From Chloroflexi bacterium UBA6077 (GTDB taxonomy: Bacteria; Chloroflexota; UBA6077), in the NCBI GenBank assembly GCA_002436065.1, contig DIXP01000042.1, positions 1 to 21,128 on the forward strand: DNA of 21,128 nucleotides. The letters run 5' to 3'. The position numbers were made by a program, and so were the translations under genes. Below the pieces are notes generated by a model, which searched no databases, was not told the origin of the DNA, and saw nothing but the letters and a program-made list of their open reading frames with translations. The stretch's first letter is position 1; each line of letters starts with the position of its first letter. This document shows, piece after piece, positions 1 through 6,457 of the stretch.

Positions 1-146
1 CGGCGGGTCGCCTTGACCGCTTTGAAGCTGCGTCATTTGGTGGTAATCCCCTCTCTGGCGGAGGCACTCCCGGCGTAGACCAGAACTTGTGCGCATCTTG
101 CGATCCACTTGATCCGTTAGACACTAAGTAGCGGGCCGTCGACGTT

Positions 147-290
147 CTACTCGAAGAGCTTGACCATCATGTTGCCAGATTCCATCAGGACCGCTCGTGT
201 CCTCCCTATAGTCGATTGGGCGAGGACAGTGCTGAAGCACGCCACGGGGGCCATAACGCACCATGAAGCTGCAATGCCAACCCGCTTCAT
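147..290 (-). CDS. possible small secreted peptide (47 aa)
   Basis: This ORF has an ATG start with a GGGAG motif about eight bases upstream. The N-terminus looks like a signal peptide: MKR, then a hydrophobic stretch to about residue 23, ending in VLAQ, a plausible signal peptidase I site. Only about 22 residues follow the presumed cleavage point (ending MMVKLFE), so the mature product would be tiny. I recognise no family. It may instead be the truncated start of a former secreted protein, since it lies in a gene-poor stretch beside a tRNA half-gene that suggests past integration. The longer open frame extending upstream of this ATG has no ribosome-binding site. The start signals are good but the coding evidence is thin. 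Confidence 0.3.
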   Translation of the reverse strand: MKRVGIAASWCVMAPVACFSTVLAQSTIGRTRAVLMESGNMMVKLFE

Positions 291-455
291 GGTCAGTCTC
301 CCGATCCCATCGCAATAGCGTTTGGCTGCGGTGCGACCAGCGTCAATTCTACAGTCACAAAGAAGAAGACGCCATGGGTCCGTTCGAAATCGAACCTGCC
401 ACAATCGATCCGCAGCTTGTGAATGCAGGGCCGCCCTCCATACCGATGCATGACT

Positions 456-490
456 TGATGCCTATCAGTTGACGTCTGATGCCTATCGGT
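456..490 (+). repeat. short direct repeat (two 14-base units)
   Basis: TGATGCCTATCAGT at 456-469 recurs as TGATGCCTATCGGT at 477-490. The units are 21 bases apart and differ at one position. They lie just left of the tRNA 3' fragment. Such short direct repeats can be arm-type recombinase sites or iterons, but two copies are too few to decide. Confidence 0.4.
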
Positions 491-533
491 GGCTGTTTGA
501 CTGTGGCGGCCTTCGGGGTGGCGTCGGTCTCTA

Positions 534-578
534 CTTCGGAACTGGGTGTCGGGGGTTCGAATCCCTCCTGGCGTACCC
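534..578 (+). other. tRNA 3' half (anticodon loop to acceptor end), probable att half-site
   Basis: A perfect T-arm is visible: stem GGGGG (551-555), loop TTCGAAT (556-562), stem CCCTC (563-567) with one G-U pair. A seven-base acceptor strand (568-574) and discriminator A575 follow. Read backwards in standard tRNA spacing, 546-550 is a five-base variable loop and 534-540 (CTTCGGA) is a well-formed anticodon loop with anticodon TCG, an Arg codon reader. The 5' strand of the anticodon stem, the D-arm and the 5' acceptor strand have no match upstream: ACGCCAG would be needed and is absent. Homology therefore begins at the anticodon loop, which is where many tyrosine-recombinase att cores begin. 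An intrinsic terminator follows directly. I read this as the displaced 3' half of a tRNA-Arg-like gene rather than a working tRNA. Confidence 0.5.
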
Positions 579-595
579 AGGACAGCGCAAGATGC

Positions 596-628
596 GGGGT
601 CTGGAGTCAGTCCAGGCCCCTTATTTTT
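596..628 (+). terminator. Rho-independent terminator after the tRNA 3' half
   Basis: A ten-base stem (596-605 with 611-620, one G-U pair) closes a five-base loop GTCAG and is followed directly by TTATTTTT. It is the only hairpin I found in the window with a classic U-tract. Its position about 20 bases after the tRNA 3' end fits the native terminator of that tRNA. Confidence 0.8.
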
Positions 629-872
629 CTGCCTTGTTACCTGCTCGCTCTTGGTCCCATCCACGTGCCACTGTCGTTACCCCTATCCGATTCCCTAGCT
701 GTTCCAAAGGGCGCTTCCATGTCTGCTTCGGTAAGTCTTGCATGATGTGGGCGGGTACGTTGTAGTTGATGGCATCCATCTTGATGTATTACCTGAGATA
801 GAGTCCGTGAGGATGTGAGCTACTGACGCAGCGGTGCGCAGTGCCGCAATCGGGTGAGCGTGGGAGGATGTG

Positions 873-1154
873 ATGCTGGGTTTGCTGGAGACGATGCTGG
901 GCGGGATGGCTGCTGGCGTGGGATTTGCCCTGGGTGTGGGAGCGACTGCGGCGGGCGCCGCACGGATGAGACCCCTGGTCAAGCGGGCGATCAAGGGAGG
1001 CATGGTGGCCACCGACAGGATGAGGGAGATGACTGCCGAGATGGGCGAGACCCTCCAGGACCTCTACGCCGAGGCCAAGGCGGAGCGCGAGGCCGAGGCG
1101 AGGGGAACGGCGGCAGCCGAGCAGGAGTCCGAGGCGACGCGTCAGGCTGTATGA
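873..1154 (+). CDS. DUF5132-like small membrane protein (copy 1)
   Basis: A 93-residue protein with one N-terminal hydrophobic helix rich in Gly and Ala (about residues 6-30). A basic amphipathic stretch (RPLVKRAIKGG) and an acidic C-terminal helix with the signature DLYAEAKAEREAE follow. The layout matches DUF5132-type proteins as I know them, and resembles the mycobacterial DUF1490/PacL proteins that assist metal P-type ATPases; that link is inferred. I chose ATG 873 because GGGAGG (862-867) sits five bases before it; the GTG directly upstream is too close to that site. It is the first gene of a three-gene set. The stop overlaps ATGA at 1151, and the next gene encodes an HMA_2-like protein. 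A paralogue lies at 1845-2108. No metal-binding Cys or His cluster is visible at the C-terminus. Confidence 0.75.
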   Translation: MLGLLETMLGGMAAGVGFALGVGATAAGAARMRPLVKRAIKGGMVATDRMREMTAEMGETLQDLYAEAKAEREAEARGTAAAEQESEATRQAV

Positions 1155-1171
1155 CGGGAGGTCGGCTGGCA

Positions 1172-1741
1172 ATGGTAGAAGAGAGAAACCTAACGGTTGT
1201 AAGCTTCGTTCCCGGGCGGATCAGGGTTCGGGCCGATCGGTCGCTTCGATCATCGGACTCCATGCGCGCTCTGCAAGAGCTGTTGGCGGGTTTGGGCGGG
1301 GTCCGGGAGGTCCAGGTCAATCCGACGACAGGCAGCCTCCTGATGTCCTACGACCCCGAGACCCTGGACATGGCGGAACTGCTGCTGGCAGTCCAGAATG
1401 CCAATGTGAAGGTAGTTGTCCCCGGCCTGGATCAGCAGGCGAGCGTGGAGGAGGGCGTCTCCGGTGTGGCGCGGAGCATCAACGACTGCTTCTCACAGGT
1501 GGATCGCGCCGTCTCCCGGGCGACAGGCGGCAGGCTGGACGCCAAGGCGGTGGCACCGCTGGCTCTTGGCGCCGTCGCGGTACGGCAGTTGCTGATTCAG
1601 GGGGCGGGACTCTCCGCCATCCCGTGGTACGTCCTGCTGTGGTACTCCTTCGAGATGTTCACGAAGTACAACGTGGGCAAAAGGACAAAGCCATCCGGTA
1701 CAGTGGATGTCCAGCAGGACTTGGGGCCGGCGGGGGTGTAG
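1172..1741 (+). CDS. HMA_2-like domain membrane protein
   Basis: A 189-residue protein. Residues about 6-75 have the ferredoxin-like pattern of heavy-metal-associated domains of the HMA_2 type (VSFVPGRIRVRA at the first strand, GGVREVQVNPTTGSLLMSYD in the middle). They lack the CxxC metal motif; the only cysteine I see is near residue 106. A linker is followed by a hydrophobic C-terminal region (about residues 127-172) ending in an aromatic segment WYVLLWYSFEMF, likely one or two membrane helices. ATG 1172 has GGGAGG ten bases upstream; ATG 1151, which overlaps the previous stop, is an alternative that would add seven residues. It lies between two DUF5132-like genes on the same strand, which suggests one membrane complex. 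A role in metal handling is inferred from the families only. Confidence 0.7.
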   Translation: MVEERNLTVVSFVPGRIRVRADRSLRSSDSMRALQELLAGLGGVREVQVNPTTGSLLMSYDPETLDMAELLLAVQNANVKVVVPGLDQQASVEEGVSGVARSINDCFSQVDRAVSRATGGRLDAKAVAPLALGAVAVRQLLIQGAGLSAIPWYVLLWYSFEMFTKYNVGKRTKPSGTVDVQQDLGPAGV

Positions 1742-1844
1742 CGGCCGGATACCCGTAAACACTACATCGTTGGAACGGATGAGGTGCCCCTCGCTTCAGG
1801 ATTGGGAATCCGGTCGCCAGCGTGTCCAAATGGAGGTATTCACG

Positions 1845-2108
1845 ATGGATGAGTTGATAGAGTTTGTGGTGCCAGGTGGATGGGGGCTTGCGCTTGGGGT
1901 GGGTGTGGGAGCGGTGCTGCTGATGCGACGCTCCTTCCGGCCCCTGGCGAAGGGCGCCATCAAGGGATATCTGGTTGCCACCGAGGGGGCCCAGCGGGCG
2001 GCCGCGAGCGCGAAAGAGGGGTTCGAGGACCTGTATTCCGAGGCCAAGGCCGAGCGGGAGGCTGAGCCTCAGCCTCAGAGCACCGACATCGGGCCTGCGA
2101 CCGTGTAG
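1845..2108 (+). CDS. DUF5132-like small membrane protein (copy 2)
   Basis: An 87-residue paralogue of the protein at 873-1154. It has an N-terminal Gly/Val-rich helix (about residues 8-26), then RPLAKGAIKGYLVATEG and the same acidic helix DLYSEAKAEREAE, and ends in a short Pro/Gln tail. GGAGG (1832-1836) is eight bases before ATG 1845; the ATG at 1830 contains the ribosome-binding site itself and is unlikely to be used. About 100 bases separate it from the HMA_2-like gene, so it may be co-transcribed or have its own signal. The two copies share the core and differ at the ends, which suggests an old tandem duplication around the HMA gene. It is convergent with the response-regulator gene. Confidence 0.75.
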   Translation: MDELIEFVVPGGWGLALGVGVGAVLLMRRSFRPLAKGAIKGYLVATEGAQRAAASAKEGFEDLYSEAKAEREAEPQPQSTDIGPATV

Positions 2109-2174
2109 AGGTTAGACATAGGATTGGGGATGATATCTCCGCGCGGGTGGAGATGCATCGGATGAGAGGAGGAT

Positions 2175-2235
2175 GCCGTATACGCCGAAAGGGGATGCTG
2201 CCGGCGGGCTTCCTACTGCTTTTGGCGTATACGCC
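2175..2235. repeat. pair of palindromic CGTATACG boxes
   Basis: GCCGTATACGCC (2175-2186) and GGCGTATACGCC (2224-2235) are near-identical. The core of each (CGTATACG) is its own reverse complement, and the boxes are 49 bases apart. They straddle the convergent gene ends; the second lies inside the last codons of the response-regulator gene. They could be operator-like sites, or the arms of a weak shared hairpin. Neither box is followed by a U-tract. Confidence 0.35.
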
Positions 2236-2608
2236 CCACCTCAAGGGTCGCAGACGCGACCGTGTGACGCTCGATCACGGTAAGGAGGTTACCCAGGTCG
2301 AAGGGCTTTGGGAGAAAGGCCGAGGCGCTCTCCAGACCCTTGGGCGATTGGCTTCCCGCTGTGAGCACTACCACCGGTGCCCGCGGGCCCTCTTGCCGTT
2401 GGTAGGCATCTAGAAATGCCTGGCCATCCATCACAGGCATCCGCAAGTCCAGGAGGATAAGGTCGGGGCTCATCTTTTCAAGGGTTTCCAGCGCTGCCTT
2501 TCCATTGGGTGCGCAGGTTACCTTGTATCCCTCCTCAGTGAGAGCCCAGGAAACGAACTCCAGGATACTCTCTTCGTCATCCACCACCAGGATGTGAGGC
2601 GTCGCCAT
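2213..2608 (-). CDS. stand-alone receiver-domain response regulator
   Basis: A 131-residue CheY-like single receiver domain. All key residues are present: acidic pair D10/D11 (VVDDEE), phospho-acceptor D54 (LLDLRMP), T83 (VVLTAG) and K101 (FLPKPF). No output domain follows; about 28 residues of unremarkable tail end the protein. ATG 2606-2608 lies one base beyond the stop of the upstream histidine-kinase gene, so the two are almost certainly co-transcribed and translationally coupled. It is the obvious phosphorylation target of that kinase, particularly because the kinase's own receiver lacks its acceptor. With no DNA-binding domain, the output must be through protein interaction or a further phosphorelay step. 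Confidence 0.88.
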   Translation of the reverse strand: MATPHILVVDDEESILEFVSWALTEEGYKVTCAPNGKAALETLEKMSPDLILLDLRMPVMDGQAFLDAYQRQEGPRAPVVVLTAGSQSPKGLESASAFLPKPFDLGNLLTVIERHTVASATLEVGRIRQKQ

Positions 2609-2609
2609 A

Positions 2610-3773
2610 TTATTCTACCTCTGAGTGTGTTGTGCGGTCGTCGAGACCTGTGGGCAGGTTGACCACGAAGCGAGCTCCGCCTGCTGGAGGGGATTCGACG
2701 ACGATCGAGCCGCCGTGAAGGGCAACGATCTGATTGCTGACGTACAGGCCTATGCCTAAGCCACCCATGTGCCTGTCGGTGTGAGCCTGGTAGAAACGGT
2801 CGAAGATGTGTGGATGATGCTCTTCGGGAATGCCAACTCCGTGATCACTGACGGAGATGCTGGCCCGGCCAGGGCCAGACATGGCTACCACTACCTCGAC
2901 AAGTCCCCCGTTGGGACTGTACCGAAGGGCGTTGTCCAGGAGGTTGGAGATGACCTGCTCCATCCGAAGCGGGTCTGCCAGGGCCATCAACGAGTCTGGA
3001 GCGGTCAGCCTCAGGGTGTGCAAGCTGGCTCCCATCTGCATTGCTTCCACCACGCCTCGCACCAAGGGGACCAGGTCGATCTCTGTCGTTCGGAGGGATA
3101 GCCAGCCACTCTCGATGCGCGAGAGGTCCAGCAGTTGCTCCACCAGACGCGAGAGTTTGACTGTCTGGTCGTGCATGACCCGAACAGCCTGCCTGAGCTT
3201 CGCCGGATCGTCCTGAGCGTACTTGTCGCTCAGGCGGAGCAGCAGCTGGGAGAATCCCCGAAGGCTGGTCAGGGGTGTCCTCAGCTCATGGGATGCCACA
3301 GAGATGAACTTCTCCCGAGCCTGGATCGCCTGCCGCACCTCCACATGGGCCGCAACGCAGATCAGCAACTCCCTGTCCGAGAAGGGCTTGGCCAGGGAGT
3401 CATCGGCCCAGATCTCCAGGCATTCGGCTTGTGGCTCCTCTCCTGGGTCGGAGGATAGCAGTATCACTCGTGTCGGGCTGGTGCGGCAGTTGGACCTCAA
3501 GATTTTGAGCAGCTCAGCGGCATCCAGATGGGGTGTGGTGGTATTGATCAGCATTACGTCAGGCGGCTGCTCGCAGGCTGCCTCCAGGGCCGCCGGTCCA
3601 TCGCCCACGGCCTCCACAGTCCAACGACTGCTCAGCAGCCTTTGGAGGTAGTCGCGCTCGCCGACGTTGTCGTCGACCACGAGGATGCGTGCGTCGTAGC
3701 ATCCCAGGCCGACACGCGGCGTGGGCGCGGCCTCCTCTGACCTCCGAGATGGTTTATCGGTCCAACTGCCCAT
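2610..3773 (-). CDS. hybrid sensor histidine kinase with degenerate N-terminal receiver
   Basis: A 387-residue cytoplasmic protein with no membrane helix. Residues about 28-145 form a receiver domain with acidic pair D34/D35 and K129 (LAKPF), but the phospho-acceptor position reads LINTTTP, so N77 replaces Asp. A HisKA domain follows with H162 in SHELRTP, then a HATPase_c domain: N box around N277-N281 (NLLDN), G1 DHGVGIP (310-316), F box FDRF (324-327), G2 GGLGIGL (337-343). The kinase core looks fully active. The receiver is probably a pseudo-receiver acting as a protein-interaction sensor; that is inference. AAGGAG lies eight bases before the ATG. The stop is one base from the start of the partner receiver gene. 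It is downstream of, and co-directional with, the chagasin-type secreted protein gene, 89 bases away. Confidence 0.87.
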   Translation of the reverse strand: MGSWTDKPSRRSEEAAPTPRVGLGCYDARILVVDDNVGERDYLQRLLSSRWTVEAVGDGPAALEAACEQPPDVMLINTTTPHLDAAELLKILRSNCRTSPTRVILLSSDPGEEPQAECLEIWADDSLAKPFSDRELLICVAAHVEVRQAIQAREKFISVASHELRTPLTSLRGFSQLLLRLSDKYAQDDPAKLRQAVRVMHDQTVKLSRLVEQLLDLSRIESGWLSLRTTEIDLVPLVRGVVEAMQMGASLHTLRLTAPDSLMALADPLRMEQVISNLLDNALRYSPNGGLVEVVVAMSGPGRASISVSDHGVGIPEEHHPHIFDRFYQAHTDRHMGGLGIGLYVSNQIVALHGGSIVVESPPAGGARFVVNLPTGLDDRTTHSEVE

Positions 3774-3862
3774 TAGGCAGGCTCCTTCTCGATCCAGCAG
3801 GTAGCATGTCCTCAGTGTAGCGGAAACAGGGTTCCTGATGCATCATGCGGCACCAATCTGAA

Positions 3863-4948
3863 TCATTGCTCCACAGTAACGGCCACGGTGTGCCTCTGGG
3901 CGGGCTGGCGGCTTTCCCATGGCCGGCTGTAGCTTAGACCGATAGCCACGTTACCGGGGTTGACTGCCTCGAAGGTCCAGACCTCCTCTCCCCCCGCTCC
4001 GGCAATGGGCGGCCGGTTGGGGTTCTGGGGCTGCGCCCGGTATGTTGAACCCACCAGCTTCACCACGCTCTCGTAGGGAGGCCAGGTGATCTGCCACTTA
4101 TACCCCGTGGTTGGGTTGGACTTCAGCACCACCTCGAATCTGTCGCCGGTCTGCACCCTCTTCTGTTCCGGCGGGGCTTGTAGATACTCGCCGGGCAGCA
4201 TCGCGTACCAGAAGTTGGTCCCGAAGCCCTCTGGGTCGACCCCGACCCATTGGCGCTCGATGGTTGGCGTGGTGCCGGTGCACCTCCAGGAGTAGACGGT
4301 GTCATGCCCTGTCGCCACGGCAGGGATGAAGTCGGAGTCAGGGTTTGCCTGGCAGTATTGCGCCATCCCATCGTTGGGCGTCTGGCTGGTGTTCATCTTC
4401 CAGCAGGGGAGGTTGGCGCCGGGGAGGCAGGCGAGAGGCTGGCTCCGGAAGCATCGCCAGGAACCGAATTGGCTGACATAGTCGGCCTGCTCGTCATACA
4501 GCGTGACGAAGCTGTCGACATTGGCATCTGGGATCTTGGGACCAACGTAGCGGCTGTCCGGTTGGTCGATGGTGCCTACGGCTGTGCAGTAGGCAAAGGG
4601 GTCGGAAAAGGTCTGCTGGCCCGCGCCAGCTTCCCAGGGAAAGCGCTCGTCGTTGGCCCGGGCTTGCACCCCCTGGGGGCCATTGATCCAGGTGCGAGAG
4701 CCATTGGTGAAAGCTGTCCAGTTGTCGGCCTTGCGCCAGGCCATCAATCCGTTGCTAGTCTGCTGGAGGGAGTCGCCGTTCGCTCCCCAGTGCTCGTTCT
4801 CTAGAGGTTGGCCGACCACGTCAGGCACCTGGTCGGCGAGGGTCTTGAACCCGAGCTTGAACTCGATCTGCTGTTGGGCCAACGCCAGGCCGGCAAGGGT
4901 GAACATGGCTGTTATAGCCAGGGAGAGCACGAGAATGGTGCGCTTCAT
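3863..4948 (-). CDS. secreted multidomain protein with C-terminal chagasin-type inhibitor domain
   Basis: A 361-residue exported protein. The signal peptide covers residues 1-24 (MKRTILVLSL start, cleavage after LALA). Residues about 30-108 form a module shared with the acetolactate decarboxylase at 7478-8548 (LGFKTLADQVPDVVG, NGDSLQQTS, KADNWTAFTNG, ERFPWE). Residues about 115-235 are Cys-rich, with C121, C166, C174, C182, C199 and C223, probably disulfide-bonded. Residues about 265-360 match the chagasin/I42 cysteine-protease-inhibitor fold and carry its three loops: NPTTGY (278-283), GAGGEE (317-322) and SRPWE (341-345). The expected role is blocking papain-like proteases outside the cell. 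AAGGAGG is placed eight bases before the ATG and TATAAT lies about 30 bases upstream. It is divergent from the HtrA protease gene, so inhibitor and protease are neighbours. Confidence 0.8.
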   Translation of the reverse strand: MKRTILVLSLAITAMFTLAGLALAQQQIEFKLGFKTLADQVPDVVGQPLENEHWGANGDSLQQTSNGLMAWRKADNWTAFTNGSRTWINGPQGVQARANDERFPWEAGAGQQTFSDPFAYCTAVGTIDQPDSRYVGPKIPDANVDSFVTLYDEQADYVSQFGSWRCFRSQPLACLPGANLPCWKMNTSQTPNDGMAQYCQANPDSDFIPAVATGHDTVYSWRCTGTTPTIERQWVGVDPEGFGTNFWYAMLPGEYLQAPPEQKRVQTGDRFEVVLKSNPTTGYKWQITWPPYESVVKLVGSTYRAQPQNPNRPPIAGAGGEEVWTFEAVNPGNVAIGLSYSRPWESRQPAQRHTVAVTVEQ

Positions 4949-4977
4949 CGTTGAACCTCCTTCGCATCTTCTACTCC

Positions 4978-4983
4978 ATTATA
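4978..4983 (-). promoter_or_regulatory. consensus -10 box of the chagasin-protein gene
   Basis: The minus strand reads TATAAT, a perfect -10 hexamer, 29 bases before the ATG at 4948. No good -35 is seen at 16-18 bases (the best is TTCGCC). The transcript would have a leader of only about 20 bases, containing the AAGGAGG ribosome-binding site. Confidence 0.45.
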
Positions 4984-5067
4984 CACAGATGCACGAGACG
5001 GCGAAGGCCCATTTGTCGTACTATCGAGTGCGGAACTGGCGGTTGAATCTTGCAAGGGGGTGATGCG

Positions 5068-6315
5068 ATGGGAGCCTTTGTTCGAGCCATGCTGCTGGTA
5101 GTGGTCACGTCGTTGGTGACCGCCTATGTGGTCCTTGCCTTCTATCCGCGCGTTGCCGAAGTGGTTTTTCCAGCCTTGGCCACGGTGGCGCCGACCGAGA
5201 TTGCCGGACCGGCTGCCATGCCCACCGCCGCGTCCACTGCCACGAGCCTCCCCGCCACGGCGCCACAACCGGCGGCCCTGCTTCCCGCGCCCACCCTCGT
5301 GCCTTTTGTTCCTCTGACCTACGAGGAGGAGGTTGTTACCCGCGTGTATCGAGAGTCAGGCCCGGGGGTGGTTAATATCACCACCACGGCCTTCGGATAC
5401 GACTACTTCCTGCAACCTGTGCCGCAACAGGGCACAGGGTCGGGCTTCATGATCGACAAGCAGGGGAACATCCTCACGAACAACCACGTTGTGGAGCAGG
5501 CCGACGAATTGGAGGTGACCCTGGCGGACAAGACCAAGGTCCCTGCCGAGGTGGTGGGCCGCGACCCCAGCAACGACCTGGCGGTGATCAGGATCGACGT
5601 ACCCCAGGAGAAGCTGTACCCAGTCAAGTTAGGGGATTCCGGTGTGCTACAGGTGGGGCAGATGGCGATCGCGATTGGGAACCCGTTCGGATTGGAACGG
5701 ACCGTGACGACAGGTGTGGTCAGTTCTCTCGGGCGGACCCTCAGGGCAGAGAACGGTCGCATGATGGCGGGCATCATCCAGACGGACGCGGCCATCAACC
5801 CTGGGAACTCGGGCGGACCGCTCCTGAACTCCCGAGGCGAGGTGATAGGGATCAACACCGCCATCTTCAGCCCAAGCGGAGGTTCTGTGGGGGTGGGTTT
5901 CGCGATTCCGGTGAACACAGCCAGGCGGCTGGCGCCGGAGTTGATCGCCAAAGGGAGGGCCTCTCACGCCTGGATCGGCGTATCCGGCGTGGACCTATCG
6001 CCTCAGATGGCCAAGGCGCTCAACATCCCCAACACCGAGGGGATCCTGGTTGCCCAGGTGGTGAGGGGCGGTCCGGGCGAGAGGGCAGGGCTGAAGGCGG
6101 GGACCCGGGTGGTTCGCGTTGGCAACCAGCGGGTCCCGGTGGGTGGAGACATTATCACCGCCGTTGATGACAGGCCCATCAAGGTGATGGATGACCTGAC
6201 TCTCTACCTGGATGGCGAGCGTCGGCCGGGTGACGTGGTGAGGCTGAGCATCTTGCGGGACGAGAGGGTCCAGACGCTGCAGATTGCCCTGGGGGAGCGA
6301 CCGGCGGACGGGTAG
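5068..6315 (+). CDS. membrane-anchored HtrA/DegP-family serine protease
   Basis: A 415-residue S1C protease. An uncleaved N-terminal helix (about residues 5-26) anchors it, followed by an Ala/Pro/Thr-rich linker to about residue 80. The trypsin-like domain (about 85-295) has an intact triad: H140 (TNNHVV), D170 (SNDLAVI) and S248 (GNSGGP). One PDZ domain follows (about 300-410, beginning with the IGVSG strand). It would cleave misfolded or specific proteins on the outer face of the cytoplasmic membrane. ATG 5068 has AAGGGGG seven bases upstream; an in-frame TTG at 5050 would add six residues and lacks such a site. The gene is divergent from the chagasin-domain gene. The chagasin inhibitor targets Cys proteases and so should not inhibit HtrA itself. 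I am sure of the family but not of a specific symbol. Confidence 0.93.
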   Translation: MGAFVRAMLLVVVTSLVTAYVVLAFYPRVAEVVFPALATVAPTEIAGPAAMPTAASTATSLPATAPQPAALLPAPTLVPFVPLTYEEEVVTRVYRESGPGVVNITTTAFGYDYFLQPVPQQGTGSGFMIDKQGNILTNNHVVEQADELEVTLADKTKVPAEVVGRDPSNDLAVIRIDVPQEKLYPVKLGDSGVLQVGQMAIAIGNPFGLERTVTTGVVSSLGRTLRAENGRMMAGIIQTDAAINPGNSGGPLLNSRGEVIGINTAIFSPSGGSVGVGFAIPVNTARRLAPELIAKGRASHAWIGVSGVDLSPQMAKALNIPNTEGILVAQVVRGGPGERAGLKAGTRVVRVGNQRVPVGGDIITAVDDRPIKVMDDLTLYLDGERRPGDVVRLSILRDERVQTLQIALGERPADG

Positions 6316-6457
6316 GGCTCATTTTTCAACGGCGGCTCGCCAATTGCATCGTTTTCCGTCTACTGGGAGAGCCGGACGGCAGAATGGCCGAGTATAGCCG
6401 GAATGCGGATGATGCCTTTCGCAGCGACCGTGGCTCAGGTGAGGTAGGTTATACGCC
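6316..6457. other. intergenic gap between htrA-like gene and murB
   Basis: A gap of 142 bases with no ORF, no strong hairpin and no clear promoter. A short T-run (ATTTTT) just after the protease stop lacks a convincing stem before it. Confidence 0.4.

Larger units (their letters stand above)
291..872. other. gene-poor region of about 580 bases
   Basis: No convincing protein gene is visible here. The stretch holds a short direct repeat (456-490), the 3' half of a tRNA with its terminator (534-628), and the upstream region of the DUF5132 operon. ORFs on both strands lack ribosome-binding sites. One of them (minus strand, about 293-664) contains the GGIRTPD string, which is typical of spurious translations antisense to tRNA T-arms. 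Confidence 0.6.

Noticed and set aside
293..664. 123-codon minus-strand ORF containing GGIRTPDTQFRS
   Set aside because: This string is the usual spurious translation antisense to a tRNA T-arm; the ORF runs through the tRNA fragment and terminator and has no ribosome-binding site.
621..779. 52-codon minus-strand ORF beginning MDAINYNVPAHIMQD
   Set aside because: No ribosome-binding site, no recognised family, and its stop lies in the tail of the tRNA terminator.
854..1171. Plus-strand ORF extension upstream of the HMA_2-like gene
   Set aside because: It overlaps the DUF5132 gene in another frame and has Gly/Arg-rich shadow composition; the real start is at 1172 (or 1151).
4250..4804. 184-codon plus-strand ORF opposite the chagasin-domain gene
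   Set aside because: It is antisense to a gene with a signal peptide, RBS, promoter and clear domains; no family match of its own.
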